From contig JADZEE010000080.1 of assembly GCA_020850735.1 (NCBI GenBank), positions 1-64,000 on the forward strand: 64,000 nucleotides of DNA, read 5' to 3'. Source of the DNA: Gammaproteobacteria bacterium. GTDB lineage: Bacteria > Pseudomonadota > Gammaproteobacteria > JADZEE01. The translations under genes and the position numbers were made by a program. Under the pieces are notes generated by a model. The model saw only the letters and a program-made list of their open reading frames with translations, did no database searches and had not been told where the DNA came from. Below, piece by piece: positions 27,706-38,304 of the stretch (within the stretch, counting starts at the first letter, position 1; each line of letters starts with the position of its first letter).

Positions 27706-29444
27706 CCCTGACCCTCCATGGCGTGGGGGTTTCGCGCGGGATCGCGATCGGCCACGTGCACGTCATCGAGCGCGACCAGCTCGAGATCCCCGAGTACCGC
27801 GTCGACGACGACGCGGTAGAGCGGGAGGTCGAACGGTTCCAGCGAGCGGTCGCGCTCGCGCGCCAGCAGCTTCGCGCCGTGCGGGCGCACATTCCACCGG
27901 CGACCTCCCAGGACATCGCCGCGTTCATCGATACCCACCTGCTCATGCTCGACGATGCGGCTCTGATCAGCGAGCCGGCACGACTCATCGGTGAGCTGCG
28001 TTGCAATGCCGAGTGGGCCCTGAAGCTGCAACGCGACGCGCTGGTGGCGGTGTTCGACGAGATGAATGACAGCTACCTGCGCACGCGGCGTGACGACGTC
28101 GACCACGTCGTGCACCGGATCTGGCGCGCGCTGCTCAAGCAGACGCCGCTGCACCACGAAGCTCCGGATGGCCGCCTGCGTGATTACGTGGTGCTGGCCG
28201 ACGATCTCACGCCCGCGGACACCGTGCTGATGCAGCACCAAGGCGTCGTGGCTTTCGTGACCGAATACGGCGGCCCGACCTCACACACGGCCATACTCGC
28301 CCGCAGCCTCGGTATGCCGGCGATCGTCGGCCTGCAGCACGCGCGCCGCTACGTTCGCCAGGAGGACCTGGTGGTGATCGACGGTGGGCGCGGCGTGCTC
28401 GTCGTCGATCCCGATCCGGGAACGCTCGAGCATTATCGCGAGCGCAGCGCCGCCGAAACGCGCCACGTCGCCACGCTCGACCGTCTGCGCGAAGCGCCGG
28501 CGCAGACCCTGGACGGTCATCTCGTCGCGTTGCACGCCAACATCGAGCTGCCCGGAGACGCCGCTGCGGCACTGCGGGTGGGCGCGACCGGTGTGGGCCT
28601 GTACCGTACCGAGTACATGTTCATGAATCGAAGCCAGACCCCGGACGAGGAGGAGCAGTACGAAGCGTACGTCGGCGTTCTGCGCGCGCTCGAGGGCGCG
28701 CCGGTGACGATACGCACGATCGATCTGGGCGCCGACAAGCAGGTCGACGGCGGCCGTCGGGACGGTCCGGTGGCCGCCAATCCCGCGCTCGGTCTGCGCG
28801 CAGTGCGCTTGTGCCTGCACGAGCCCACGCTGTTCCGGCCGCAACTGCGGGCGATCCTGCGTGCGTCGGCCTGCGGACCCGTGCGCATGATGATCCCGAT
28901 GCTCTCCAGCCTGTCGGAGGTGCATCAGGTGATCGATCTCGTCGCGGCCACGCGCGCCGAGCTCGACGGCCGTGGCCAGGCGTACGATCCGGCCATGCCG
29001 ATCGGCGGCATGATCGAGGTGCCCGCCGCCGCGCTGTGCGCCGACGCTTTCGCGCGGCATCTGGATTTTCTGTCCATTGGCACCAATGACCTGATTCAGT
29101 ACACCATCGCGATCGATCGCGTGAACGAGGAAGTGAGCTACCTCTACGATCCGCTCAATCCCGGGGTGCTGCGACTGGTGCGGATGGTCATCGCAGCCGG
29201 CGAGCTGGCCGCCGTCCCGGTCGCCATGTGCGGGGAAATGGCGGGCGATCCCCTTTACGTGCGGCTGCTGCTGGCGCTGGGGCTGCGCGAATTCAGCGTC
29301 CACCCCACGGCGCTGCTGGAGGTCAAGCGCATCATTCGCAGCTCACGTCTGGACGCGCTGGGGGAGAGACGCGATGCGCTGCTCGCCTGCGCGACGGGCG
29401 GCGAAGTCGCGCAGATCCTCGCCGCGGCCGGGCGCGCGGCCTGA
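27702..29444 (+). CDS. ptsI: PTS enzyme I
   Basis: The 580-residue phosphoenolpyruvate-protein phosphotransferase starts at a GTG. The active-site His195 lies in GGPTSHTAILARSLGMPAIVG. The PEP-binding barrel has GVGLYRTEYMFMNR, the motif GGMIEVPAAALCADAFARHLDFLSIGTNDLIQYT, and a catalytic Cys in AMCGEMAGDP. There is no N-terminal GAF domain, so it is enzyme I rather than PtsP. No sugar-specific EII genes are nearby, so the chain probably ends at PtsN. Confidence 0.96.
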   Translation: MTLTLHGVGVSRGIAIGHVHVIERDQLEIPEYRVDDDAVEREVERFQRAVALARQQLRAVRAHIPPATSQDIAAFIDTHLLMLDDAALISEPARLIGELRCNAEWALKLQRDALVAVFDEMNDSYLRTRRDDVDHVVHRIWRALLKQTPLHHEAPDGRLRDYVVLADDLTPADTVLMQHQGVVAFVTEYGGPTSHTAILARSLGMPAIVGLQHARRYVRQEDLVVIDGGRGVLVVDPDPGTLEHYRERSAAETRHVATLDRLREAPAQTLDGHLVALHANIELPGDAAAALRVGATGVGLYRTEYMFMNRSQTPDEEEQYEAYVGVLRALEGAPVTIRTIDLGADKQVDGGRRDGPVAANPALGLRAVRLCLHEPTLFRPQLRAILRASACGPVRMMIPMLSSLSEVHQVIDLVAATRAELDGRGQAYDPAMPIGGMIEVPAAALCADAFARHLDFLSIGTNDLIQYTIAIDRVNEEVSYLYDPLNPGVLRLVRMVIAAGELAAVPVAMCGEMAGDPLYVRLLLALGLREFSVHPTALLEVKRIIRSSRLDALGERRDALLACATGGEVAQILAAAGRAA

Positions 29445-29464
29445 GCACCGCCGGTGTTTATCAC

Positions 29465-30823
29465 ATGACCGAGACGAACGGCGTCGACCCGCACCTGGAC
29501 CTGCTCGAACGGGTCGAAGCGGCGCTGTCGTCGGGCGCCGAGGCGAAGGTGCGGGAGGAACTCGCGGCGCTGCACCCCGCGGAGATCGCCGACCTCATCG
29601 AGGCGATGCCGACCCCGGGGCGCGCATCGCTGTGGCGGCTGGTCGCCCCCGGGATCGCCGGCGAGGTGCTGTCCCACGCGCAGGACAGCGTCCGCGCCGC
29701 CATTCTCGGGCAGATGACCCCCGGCGAGATCGCCACCGTCACCGCCGGTGTCGATACCGACGATGCGGCCGACATCCTCCAGGATCTGCCCGAGATGGTC
29801 GTCGCCGAAGTCCTGCTCACGCTCGACGATCTGCGGCGCAAACGCCTCACGGCCGTGTTGTCGTGGCCGGAAGACACGGCCGGCGGGCTGATGAATCTCG
29901 ATGCCACGACCGTGCGTGAGGACGTGAGCATCGAGGTGGTGCTGCGCTTTCTGCGCCGGCGCGGCCCGCTGGCGCAACGGACCGACTGCCTGTTCGTCGT
30001 CGACCGCGGCCAGCATTACCTCGGCTGCCTGCCGCTCACCGTGGTGCTCAGCGCCGACCCGGCCGAGCAGGTGGCGGCAGTCATGGACCGTGACATCGCC
30101 GGCATCGAAGCATCGCGGCCGGCCGCCGAGGTCGCCAAGCTCTTCGAACGTCGCGATCTGCTCTCGGCACCCGTCGTCGACGCCGACAAACGCCTGCTCG
30201 GGCGCATCACCATCGACGACGTCGTCGATGTCATTCGCGAGCAGGGCGAGCATTCCCTCATGGGCATGGCCGGCCTGGACGAAGACGACGACATGTTCGA
30301 GCCCGCGCTGCGCAGCGCGAAGCGCCGCGCCGTCTGGCTCGGCGTCAACCTCGTCACCGCGTTCATCACCGCCTGGGTGATCGGTCGGTTCCAGAACACC
30401 ATCCAGACCATCGTCGCGCTCGCCGTACTGATGCCCATCGTGGCGAGCATGGGCGGGATCGCCGGCAGCCAGACGCTGACGATCGTGGTGCGGGGCCTCG
30501 CGCTCGGCCAGGTCGGGGCTGCCAACGCGCGCGCGCTGCTCGCCAAGGAGATGGCCGTCGCCGCGATCCTGGGCGGTGCGCTGGCCGCGACCGTCGGCGT
30601 GGTTACCGCCGTGTGGTTCGACGACCGGGGCCTGGGACTGGTGATCAGCATGGCCCTGCTCGCCAATCTCATCACGGCCGCCTGCGCGGGCACCCTCGTG
30701 CCGCTCGCATTGCAACGGTTCGCCATCGATCCGGCCATTGCCGGCGGCGTGGTGCTCACGACCGTGACGGACGTGGTCGGATTTGCCGCTTTTCTCGGTA
30801 CCGCCACGGTCCTGCTGATTTGA
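29465..30823 (+). CDS. mgtE: MgtE-family magnesium channel/transporter
   Basis: The protein has 452 residues from the ATG at 29465. The cytosolic N-domain (LAALHPAEIADLIEAMPTPGRASLW...) and two CBS domains (about residues 130-255) sense Mg2+. The membrane domain from about residue 285 has five helices, including PIVASMGGIAGSQTLTIVVRGLALG, the pore motif. It takes up Mg2+ passively. It follows ptsI by 20 bases and may share its transcript. Confidence 0.96.
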   Translation: MTETNGVDPHLDLLERVEAALSSGAEAKVREELAALHPAEIADLIEAMPTPGRASLWRLVAPGIAGEVLSHAQDSVRAAILGQMTPGEIATVTAGVDTDDAADILQDLPEMVVAEVLLTLDDLRRKRLTAVLSWPEDTAGGLMNLDATTVREDVSIEVVLRFLRRRGPLAQRTDCLFVVDRGQHYLGCLPLTVVLSADPAEQVAAVMDRDIAGIEASRPAAEVAKLFERRDLLSAPVVDADKRLLGRITIDDVVDVIREQGEHSLMGMAGLDEDDDMFEPALRSAKRRAVWLGVNLVTAFITAWVIGRFQNTIQTIVALAVLMPIVASMGGIAGSQTLTIVVRGLALGQVGAANARALLAKEMAVAAILGGALAATVGVVTAVWFDDRGLGLVISMALLANLITAACAGTLVPLALQRFAIDPAIAGGVVLTTVTDVVGFAAFLGTATVLLI

Positions 30824-30889
30824 GCGCGGGAGTTTCGCGAATGCGCCGGCGGGCAACCCGGGCCTGAACCGCAGCGGAGTCAGCGGCCG

Positions 30890-31759
30890 GTGGACATCGA
30901 TCTCATGCGCACCTTCCTGGAGGTGTACAAGACGCGACACTTCGGCCGTGCGGCCGAGAACCTGTACGTCACCCAGTCGGCGGTCAGTGCGCGCATCAAG
31001 CTGCTGGAGGAAAAGCTCGGGGTGCGCGTGCTATCGCGCGAGCGCAACAACGTCAAGCTGACGCCCGCCGGGCAGAAGCTGCTGCGTTACGCCGAAACGA
31101 TGGTGACCACGTGGCACCGTGCGCGCCAGGAGATAGCCGTCGCCGACGAAGCACGCATCCCGCTGTCCATCGGCTGCTCACCGAGTCTGTGGGAGGTGTA
31201 CGTACGCGAATGGGTCGGGCGCCTGCACCGCCAGCAGCCCGGCGTACTGCTCACCGTCGAACCGCACGACCGGGAGGTGCTCGTGCGCCGCGTTCTGGAG
31301 CACACGCTGGATATCGCGGTGACACTGGAGGCGACCCGGTTCGAGGGTCTCGTGACCACGGTGGTGCGGCGCATACGCCTGATTCTCGTCGCCTCGCAGC
31401 CTCGTCTGAGTGTGGAAGAAGCGATCGCGGAACGCTATATCCTGGTCGACTGGGGCACACGTCACTCCCGCGCCCACGCCGAGCAGTTTCCCGATCTGCC
31501 GACGCCCGCCATCCGCTTCGGTCACGGCTCGATGGCCCGGGACTACCTGCTCGAATTCGGCGGTGCGGCCTACCTTGCCGAACCCTCAGTCGGGGCGGAC
31601 CTCAAGCAGGGCCGCCTGCACCGCGTGCGCAATGCGCCGGTCGTGGTCAGGGAGGCTATCGCCATGCACGCCACCGACAACGAGCGGCGCGCGGTCATCG
31701 AACAGGCGCTGCGCCTGCTGAAGGCCGGGCGAGCGGCGGCGAAACGGCGCCCGCGCTGA
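30890..31759 (+). CDS. LysR-family regulator, HdfR-like
   Basis: This 289-residue protein starts at a GTG. The N-terminal winged HTH (LMRTFLEVYKTRHFGRAAENLYVTQSAVSARIKLLEEKLGVRVLSRERNNVKLTPAG) is very close to E. coli HdfR, a repressor of flhDC, and the effector-binding domain begins RIPLSIGCSPSLWEVYVREWVGRL. A flagellar role cannot be assumed, because no motility genes lie nearby. It is convergent with the small protein at 31780. Confidence 0.88.
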   Translation: MDIDLMRTFLEVYKTRHFGRAAENLYVTQSAVSARIKLLEEKLGVRVLSRERNNVKLTPAGQKLLRYAETMVTTWHRARQEIAVADEARIPLSIGCSPSLWEVYVREWVGRLHRQQPGVLLTVEPHDREVLVRRVLEHTLDIAVTLEATRFEGLVTTVVRRIRLILVASQPRLSVEEAIAERYILVDWGTRHSRAHAEQFPDLPTPAIRFGHGSMARDYLLEFGGAAYLAEPSVGADLKQGRLHRVRNAPVVVREAIAMHATDNERRAVIEQALRLLKAGRAAAKRRPR

Positions 31760-31779
31760 ACGCGGCGGCGGGCAGCGGT

Positions 31780-32007
31780 TCAGCGACTGAAAAAATCGCC
31801 GGTGAGCTCCTCGTCCAGGAGCTGGCGCAGGCGCTTCAGCTCGAAGTACTCCTCGAGCCGCTGGCGCGCCGTCTTGCGTGTGGCCAGCACGTCGTCGCCC
31901 ACGCCCTCGTCACCGTCGATGCTCCGGACGTCGTCGTCCGACTCCGCCTCCGAAAGCCAGGCTTCGTCCTCGAAGAGCTCGTTCGCGAAGGCTCGCTTCT
32001 TCACCAT
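31780..32007 (-). CDS. Small acidic protein, resembling the PA3496 family
   Basis: The protein has 75 residues. It starts MVKKRAFANELFEDEAWL, has an Asp/Glu-rich middle and ends in a predicted helix TARQRLEEYFELKRLRQLLDEEL. The start at 32007 is supported by GGGGAGA about nine bases upstream on the minus strand. The C-terminal helix resembles small PA3496-type proteins annotated as putative envelope-integrity factors. That match is from memory and is weak. No signal peptide is seen. The 281 bases upstream of it hold no other feature I can support. Confidence 0.6.
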   Translation of the reverse strand: MVKKRAFANELFEDEAWLSEAESDDDVRSIDGDEGVGDDVLATRKTARQRLEEYFELKRLRQLLDEELTGDFFSR

Positions 32008-32288
32008 GCCGATACTCTCCCCGCGCATCGCGCCGGAGGGACGCAACGCCGAGCGGCGCGTCGTGATCGAGGAAACAGCCGGCGGTATCCGTCACCGAGT
32101 CCCGCGCGCCCGTTGCCTCAATCGGCACGCAAGCGTGCCGGGCATCGCTCCACGGCGCGTAATCTGCCTGAACGTTGCCCGATGTAAATCAAAAATTTCT
32201 GATGACGACGATAAATGTCATTGCTCACTGCGTTCACGACCGCTTGCTCGTGAACCGTGAGACGGGCGCGGCGCGGATGCTGCGCGAC

Positions 32289-32633
32289 CTACCAGCTGAA
32301 CAGCACCCACTTGGGGACGACAAAATCGGAGTAGATCTCGGACATGCGCGCCTCCAGGCGTCCGTCGCCGTCGGAGTCGAGCAGGTAGTAGGGTTTGCCG
32401 ATGTTGGGCGTGACCTTGACCATGTACAGGTGCCCGTTGATTCGGTATTCCTCGATGGTTTCCTCCGCCTTCTGGATGATGGTCACGTCCGGCTCGATGG
32501 GCTCGCCGGATTCGACCGGGTCCGGCGGCGGCGGCGCGTCGGGCAGCGACTCCAGGTCCACGGTTTCACCCGCAGCCTGCACGAAGCCCGCCGCGGCGAG
32601 GAGGATGGTGGCCAGAAGGAGTCGATTGGTCAT
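32289..32633 (-). CDS. DUF2782 periplasmic protein
   Basis: The 114-residue protein has a cleavable signal peptide (MTNRLLLATILLAAAGFVQA). The remainder (IEEYRINGHLYMVKVTPNIGKPYYLLDSDGDGRLEARM) closes with PKWVLFSW, the DUF2782 signature. Such genes are typically divergent from polA in Gammaproteobacteria, as here. The function is unknown. Confidence 0.9.
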   Translation of the reverse strand: MTNRLLLATILLAAAGFVQAAGETVDLESLPDAPPPPDPVESGEPIEPDVTIIQKAEETIEEYRINGHLYMVKVTPNIGKPYYLLDSDGDGRLEARMSEIYSDFVVPKWVLFSW

Positions 32634-32778
32634 GTTTACGTTGCCGTTCGCGAAGGTACCGAGACGCCGATAGCATCCCTCACTCGTTGCGCTTTGTCCA
32701 CCTGACGCACCGTTCTTGGGCGTGGCCCGGCGCTTCCGTCATAATGCCGCTCCACCCCGGTGACCGTCGGCCTCTGGC

Positions 32779-35487
32779 ATGGCACGCAAGCACCTCGTTC
32801 TCATCGACGGCAGCTCCTGTCTGTATCGCGCCTACCACGCATTGCCGCCGCTCACGACGTCGCGCGGCCAGCCGACCGGTGCCATTCACGGCGTCATCGC
32901 CATGCTGCGCAGATTGCTGCGCGAACACGAGCCCGGCTGCGTCGCAGTCGTGATGGACGCGCCCGGGCGCACGTTTCGCGACGATCTGTACGCAGCCTAC
33001 AAGGCTCAGCGTCCGCCCATGCCCGATGATTTGCGCGCCCAGCTCGCACCGCTGCGCACGCTCGTGCGTGCGCTCGGACTGCCGCTGCTGGAGGTCTCCG
33101 GCGTCGAGGCCGACGACGTCATCGGCACGCTCGCGGTCGCGGGCCGCAAGGCCGGCATGTCGGTGCTCATCTCCACCAACGACAAGGACATGGCCCAGCT
33201 CGTCGGCGATGGCGTCAGCATCGTCAACAGCACGGCGAACGAGGATCGCCTGCTCGACCGCGCCGGTGTCGAAGCGAAATTCGGCGTGCCGCCGGAACGC
33301 ATCGTCGATTACCTCGCGCTCATCGGCGACAGCGTCGACAACGTGCCCGGCGTGCCGCAAGTCGGCCCCAAGACGGCGTCCAAGTGGTTGCAGCAGTACG
33401 GCTCGCTCGACGCGCTCATCGTTCATGCCGGCGAGATCGGTGGCAAGGTGGGCGAATCACTGCGCAAGCACCTCGACCAGCTGCCACTCGCTCGCGAGCT
33501 GATCACCATCCGCGTCGACGTGCCGCTCGACTGCGGCCCGCAGGACCTCCAACCCGTTGCCCCGGATCGTGACGCGCTGCGTGCGCTGTACACCGAGCTC
33601 GAATTCAAGACCTGGCTCGCCGAACTCCTCGAGCAGGACCGCGCGAGGCCAGAGGACGCGTCCGGCGACCCGCAGCCCGAGCGCGACTACGAGGCGATCC
33701 TCGATGAGGCTGCCCTCGAAGCCTGGCTGGAGCGCCTGCGCGCCGCCGAAGTGTTCGCCTTCGATACCGAGACCACCAGTCTCGATTACGTGAACGCCGA
33801 GATCGTCGGCGTGTCGTTCGCGGTGGAGCCGGGTAAGGCCGCCTACGTACCGGTCGCGCACGACTGCCCCGGAGCGCCGGCGCAGCTCGCGCGCGAGCTC
33901 GTGCTGGAACGCCTGCGGCCCCTGCTCCAAGACCCGGCCCGCCCCAAGGTCGGGCAGAATCTCAAGTACGATATGAGCGTGCTCGCCAACCACGGCATCG
34001 AGCTCGAAGGCATCGCCTTCGACACCATGCTCGAGTCCTACGTGCTCGACAGCACGGCCACCCGCCACGACATGGATTCGCTCGCCTTGAAATACCTGGG
34101 CGTGCGCACGATCCACTTCGAGGACGTCGCCGGCAAGGGCGCCAGCCAAATCCCGTTCAACGAGGTGCCGGTCGCCGCCGCGACGCCGTACGCGGCCGAG
34201 GACGCGGACATCACACTGCAGCTGCACCGGCGGTTGTGGCCGCGGCTGGCCGGCGAACCCGGCCTGCGCTCGCTGTTCGAGACCATCGAGATGCCCCTGG
34301 TGCCGGTCCTCTCGCGGGTCGAACGCAATGGCGTGCTCATCGACCCGGGCATGCTGTCGCAGCACGGCGAGGAGCTCGGCGGGCGGCTCGCCGAGCTCGA
34401 GCAGCAGGCGCACGCGCTGGCCGGCAGCGTGTTCAACATCGGTTCGCCCAAGCAGATCCAGGAGGTGCTGTTCGACCGCCTCGGTCTGCCGGTGCTCGAG
34501 AAGACACCCAAGGGCCAGCCGTCCACGGCCGAGTCCGTGCTCGAGCAGCTCGCGCTCGACTACCCGCTGCCCAGGCTCATACTCGAGTACCGCGGCCTGG
34601 CGAAGCTCAAGTCGACCTACGCGGACAAGCTGCCCCTGCAGGTGAATTCGCACACCGGGCGCGTGCATACGAGCTACCATCAGGCGGTCGCGGCGACCGG
34701 CCGCCTGTCCTCGTCCGACCCGAACCTGCAGAACATACCGGTGCGCACGCCGGAAGGACGCCGGATCCGGCAGGCCTTCATCGCCCCGCCCGGCCACCGC
34801 CTCGTCGCCGCGGATTACTCGCAGATCGAGCTGCGCATCATGGCCCACCTGTCGGCCGATCCGCGCCTGCTGGCGGCCTTTGCCGGTGGGGAGGACGTGC
34901 ACCGCCAGACCGCTGCGGAAGTGTTCGGTGTCGGTCCGGAGCAAGTGAGCACGGCGCAGCGGCGCGCCGCCAAGGCCATCAATTTCGGGCTCATGTACGG
35001 CATGTCCGCCTTCGGTCTCGCGCGCCAGCTCGGCATCGATCGCGCTGCAGCGCAGCAGTACGTCGAGCTGTATTTCAGCCGTTACCCGGGCGTGAAGGAA
35101 TTCATGGAGGCTACCCGCGTCCGGGCCCGCGAGCAGGGCTACGTCGAGACCCTGTACGGCCGGCGCTTGTACCTGCCGGAAATCAACTCCCGCAACAACC
35201 CGCGCCGCCAGTACGCCGAGCGGACCGCCATCAACGCGCCCATGCAGGGCAGTGCGGCCGATATCATCAAGCGGGCCATGATCACGGTGGACGCCTGGCT
35301 GCGCGAACAGGCCGTCGGCGCTCGCCTCATCATGCAGGTGCACGACGAGCTGGTTTTCGAAGTGGCCGAGGCGGCGGTCGAGCAGGTGGTGGCGCAAGTG
35401 CCACGCATCATGGCCGCGGCGGCGGCGCTCGCCGTGCCCCTGGTCGTCGATGTCGGGGTCGGCGCCAACTGGGACGAGGCACACTGA
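32779..35487 (+). CDS. polA: DNA polymerase I
   Basis: This 902-residue repair and Okazaki-processing polymerase has three domains. The 5'-nuclease covers residues 1 to about 290 ([51 protein letters not shown]). The 3'-5' exonuclease ([39 protein letters not shown]) keeps its acidic residues. The polymerase carries [14 protein letters not shown] and [11 protein letters not shown]. All activities appear intact. Confidence 0.98.
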   Translation: MARKHLVLIDGSSCLYRAYHALPPLTTSRGQPTGAIHGVIAMLRRLLREHEPGCVAVVMDAPGRTFRDDLYAAYKAQRPPMPDDLRAQLAPLRTLVRALGLPLLEVSGVEADDVIGTLAVAGRKAGMSVLISTNDKDMAQLVGDGVSIVNSTANEDRLLDRAGVEAKFGVPPERIVDYLALIGDSVDNVPGVPQVGPKTASKWLQQYGSLDALIVHAGEIGGKVGESLRKHLDQLPLARELITIRVDVPLDCGPQDLQPVAPDRDALRALYTELEFKTWLAELLEQDRARPEDASGDPQPERDYEAILDEAALEAWLERLRAAEVFAFDTETTSLDYVNAEIVGVSFAVEPGKAAYVPVAHDCPGAPAQLARELVLERLRPLLQDPARPKVGQNLKYDMSVLANHGIELEGIAFDTMLESYVLDSTATRHDMDSLALKYLGVRTIHFEDVAGKGASQIPFNEVPVAAATPYAAEDADITLQLHRRLWPRLAGEPGLRSLFETIEMPLVPVLSRVERNGVLIDPGMLSQHGEELGGRLAELEQQAHALAGSVFNIGSPKQIQEVLFDRLGLPVLEKTPKGQPSTAESVLEQLALDYPLPRLILEYRGLAKLKSTYADKLPLQVNSHTGRVHTSYHQAVAATGRLSSSDPNLQNIPVRTPEGRRIRQAFIAPPGHRLVAADYSQIELRIMAHLSADPRLLAAFAGGEDVHRQTAAEVFGVGPEQVSTAQRRAAKAINFGLMYGMSAFGLARQLGIDRAAAQQYVELYFSRYPGVKEFMEATRVRAREQGYVETLYGRRLYLPEINSRNNPRRQYAERTAINAPMQGSAADIIKRAMITVDAWLREQAVGARLIMQVHDELVFEVAEAAVEQVVAQVPRIMAAAAALAVPLVVDVGVGANWDEAH

Positions 35488-35611
35488 CGAACGACGGGTA
35501 TGTCCCCGGGATCCCGATGTGCTAACATTTTCGCAGCACTTTCCGCCAAGCATCCGTGCTTTCCCAACCCGCCGCACCTCAGCGCCGCTGCCAACCATAC
35601 AAGGCCGCCTC

Positions 35612-36364
35612 ATGCTGGTGATTCCCGCGATCGACCTCAAGGCCGGTAAGTGTGTACGGCTGGAACAGGGCCAGATGGATCGGGACAAGGTCTATTCCGG
35701 CGATCCGGTCGCGACCGCGCGGCGCTGGGTCGAAAACGGCGCGCGCCGCCTGCACATCATCGATCTCGATGGTGCGACCAGCGGCCGGCCGGTCAACGCC
35801 GCGGTCATCCATGCCATTGCCGAGGCGTTTCCTAGGATCCCGATCCAGGTCGGCGGCGGCATTCGCGACGAGGACACGATCCAGGAGTATCTGGATGCCG
35901 GCGTCAGCTACGTCATCATCGGCACCAAGGCGGTGACCGCATCGCACTTCGTCGCCGACATCTGCATGGAGTTTCCCGGCCACGTCATCGTCGGCCTGGA
36001 CGTGCGCGAGGGCCGGGTGGCGATCGAGGGCTGGTCGAAGCTGTCGCGCCACAATGCCGTGGAGATCGCGCAGCAATTCCAGGAAGACGGCGTCGCGGCG
36101 CTCATATATACGGACATCAGCCGCGACGGCATGCTCAACGGTATCAATGTGGACGCGACCGTCGAGCTGGCACGCAGCGTTTCGATCCCCGTGTTCGCCG
36201 CCGGCGGGATCACCAACCTCGACGACATCCGCGCCCTGTGCGAGTACTGCGATGAAGGCATCGCCGGCGCCATCACCGGCCGTGCGATTTACGAAGGAAC
36301 GCTCGATTTCGGACGCGCACAGCGGCTCGCCGACGAGCTTGCCGGCGACGCTACCACGAGCTGA
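35612..36364 (+). CDS. hisA: ProFAR isomerase (HisA)
   Basis: The protein has 250 residues from the ATG at 35612. This TIM barrel carries the base catalyst in [14 protein letters not shown] and the acid in [29 protein letters not shown] is a phosphate site. It catalyses the Amadori isomerisation of ProFAR in histidine synthesis. It follows polA after 124 bases and begins a hisA-hisF-hisI-hisE run. hisG, hisD, hisC, hisB and hisH are not in this window. Confidence 0.97.
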   Translation: MLVIPAIDLKAGKCVRLEQGQMDRDKVYSGDPVATARRWVENGARRLHIIDLDGATSGRPVNAAVIHAIAEAFPRIPIQVGGGIRDEDTIQEYLDAGVSYVIIGTKAVTASHFVADICMEFPGHVIVGLDVREGRVAIEGWSKLSRHNAVEIAQQFQEDGVAALIYTDISRDGMLNGINVDATVELARSVSIPVFAAGGITNLDDIRALCEYCDEGIAGAITGRAIYEGTLDFGRAQRLADELAGDATTS

Positions 36365-36413
36365 GGGCGCGCCGGCGGGCAGGGCGCCGCCGCAGCGATG
36401 CCCCGACGACCCG

Positions 36414-37184
36414 ATGAGTCTCGCCAAGCGCATCATTCCCTGTCTGGACGTGGACGCCGGCCGCGTGGTCAAGGGCGTGCGTTTCGTCGATATCCGTGAC
36501 GCCGGCGACCCGGTCGAAATCGCGGCCCGTTACGACGAGCAGGGCGCAGACGAGATCGTCTTTCTCGACATCACCGCGAGCAGCGACGAGCGCGACATCA
36601 TGCTGCACGTGGTCGAGGCGGTCGCCGGCCAGGTTTTCATTCCACTCACCGTCGGCGGCGGCATTCGCTCGGTCGCCGACGTGCGGCGCATGCTCGCGGC
36701 CGGCGCGGACAAGGTCGGCATCAACACCGCGGCCGTGCACAATCCCGCGCTGGTCACCGAGGCGGCGACCCGATTCGGTTCCCAGGCCATCGTCGCCGCC
36801 ATCGATGCGCGCCGCGTGGACGGCGCCGCCGGCCACTGGGAGGTCTTCACCCACGGTGGCCGCCGGCCGACCGGTATCGACGCCGTGCAATGGGCGGTCC
36901 GCATGGCCGCGGCCGGCGCCGGCGAAATCCTGCTCACGAGCATGGACCGCGACGGGACGCGCGACGGCTTCGACCTCGCGCTGACCCGCGCGGTCGCCGA
37001 CGCCGTGCCCGTTCCGGTGATTGCCTCCGGCGGGGTCGGCACGCTCGAACATCTGGCCGACGGCGTCACCATCGGCGGCGCCGATGCGGTGCTCGCGGCC
37101 AGCATCTTTCATTTCGGTGAGTTCACGGTGGCCGAGGCCAAGCAGCACCTCGCCGCGCGCGGTATCGAGGTGCGGCTGGAATGA
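36414..37184 (+). CDS. hisF: Imidazole glycerol phosphate synthase, cyclase subunit
   Basis: The protein has 256 residues from the ATG at 36414. [24 protein letters not shown] and [18 protein letters not shown] contain the catalytic Asp pair, and [22 protein letters not shown] is a phosphate loop. HisF turns PRFAR plus HisH-derived ammonia into IGP and AICAR. The HisH subunit is encoded elsewhere. It overlaps hisI by four bases. Confidence 0.97.
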   Translation: MSLAKRIIPCLDVDAGRVVKGVRFVDIRDAGDPVEIAARYDEQGADEIVFLDITASSDERDIMLHVVEAVAGQVFIPLTVGGGIRSVADVRRMLAAGADKVGINTAAVHNPALVTEAATRFGSQAIVAAIDARRVDGAAGHWEVFTHGGRRPTGIDAVQWAVRMAAAGAGEILLTSMDRDGTRDGFDLALTRAVADAVPVPVIASGGVGTLEHLADGVTIGGADAVLAASIFHFGEFTVAEAKQHLAARGIEVRLE

Positions 37185-37570
37185 ACGCCCCCTGGGTCGA
37201 TGCGGTCGCCTGGGACGCGGACGGGCTGGTACCGGCGATTGCCCAGGACCGCGCCAGCGGCCGGGTGCTGATGCTGGCCTGGATGAACCGCGAGGCGCTG
37301 GAGCTCACCGTCGGCGAGGGCCGCGCCGTGTACTGGTCGCGCTCGCGCCGGCGTCTGTGGCGCAAAGGCGAGGAGTCCGGCCACCGGCAGCACGTGACGG
37401 AGGTTCGCCTCGACTGTGACGGCGATGTTATCCTGCTGCTCGTCGAACAGGAGGGCGGCATCGCCTGTCATACCGGTCACGCCCGCTGTTTCTTCCGGCG
37501 CCTGCAGGAGGGCCGCTGGGTGGACGTCGAACCCGTGCTCAAGCCACCGGCGGAGATCTACCGTTCATGA
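37181..37570 (+). CDS. hisI: Phosphoribosyl-AMP cyclohydrolase
   Basis: This 129-residue stand-alone cyclohydrolase contains the metal motif [28 protein letters not shown] and the active-site block [22 protein letters not shown]. It opens the purine ring of PR-AMP in histidine synthesis. It overlaps hisE by four bases, so the HisI and HisE activities are not fused as they are in E. coli. Confidence 0.97.
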   Translation: MNAPWVDAVAWDADGLVPAIAQDRASGRVLMLAWMNREALELTVGEGRAVYWSRSRRRLWRKGEESGHRQHVTEVRLDCDGDVILLLVEQEGGIACHTGHARCFFRRLQEGRWVDVEPVLKPPAEIYRS

Positions 37571-37923
37571 GCGGCGCCGACACCGGGACCGGCGGGCCGA
37601 TCGCGGGCACCGACGTACTCGCCGAGCTGGCGGCGGTGATCGAGTCCCGCAAGGGCGGCGACCCGGCCGGCTCGTATACGGCGGCGCTGCTCGACCAGGG
37701 CCTGGACGCCATACTCAAGAAGGTCGGTGAGGAAGCCACCGAGGTCGTGATCGCTGCCAAGGGCGGCGTGCCTGCGGAAGTGGTGCACGAGGCGGCCGAT
37801 CTGTGGTTTCACCTGCTCGTTCTGCTGGCCAGCCTGGATCTCGGCCCGCAGGACGTTCTCGCGGAGCTGGAGCGGCGCTTCGGTCGCTCCGGACATGCGG
37901 AGAAAGCGGCACGCGCCCGCTGA
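37567..37923 (+). CDS. hisE: Phosphoribosyl-ATP diphosphatase
   Basis: The 118-residue MazG-like helical hydrolase contains the metal-binding motif [16 protein letters not shown] and [16 protein letters not shown]. It removes pyrophosphate from PR-ATP, upstream of hisI in the pathway. tatA follows 36 bases later, the usual gammaproteobacterial hisE-tatABC join. Confidence 0.96.
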   Translation: MSGADTGTGGPIAGTDVLAELAAVIESRKGGDPAGSYTAALLDQGLDAILKKVGEEATEVVIAAKGGVPAEVVHEAADLWFHLLVLLASLDLGPQDVLAELERRFGRSGHAEKAARAR

Positions 37924-37959
37924 GCGCGCGCGGGTTCAACAACGATTCGGAGGTCTGCG

Positions 37960-38193
37960 ATGCGGTTCGGAATTCCGGAGCTGCTCATCATTCTGGTCAT
38001 CTGCGTGCTGCTGTTCGGCAGCAAGCGGCTGCGTTCGCTCGGCGGCGATCTCGCCGGTTTCGTCAAGGGACTGCGCTCCGGGCTGAAGGATCCGGAAGAG
38101 CCGGCGAGCGGCAACGACGCCGCCGGCGGGACGGGCGCGGGCCGCATCATCGACGGCCAGCCAGCCGGCGATCGCGAGAAGACATCGGTCTGA
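37960..38193 (+). CDS. tatA: TatA, twin-arginine translocase pore subunit
   Basis: The 77-residue protein has one N-terminal membrane helix (IPELLIILVICVLLFGSKRL) with the conserved FGSKRLR hinge, an amphipathic helix (SLGGDLAGFVKGLRSGLKD) and a polar tail. It oligomerises to pass folded proteins. A GGAGG ribosome site lies about seven bases before the ATG. Confidence 0.95.
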   Translation: MRFGIPELLIILVICVLLFGSKRLRSLGGDLAGFVKGLRSGLKDPEEPASGNDAAGGTGAGRIIDGQPAGDREKTSV

Positions 38194-38304
38194 TCCCGCC
38201 CGGCGCGGGCACGGCCGAACGGCCGATTCCGCCGCCGTGCTCCCGCCACGGCCGGGCGCGTTCCGGCCATTCCCCGACACGCGCTGGGCCTGCGACGCAA
38301 CTCC

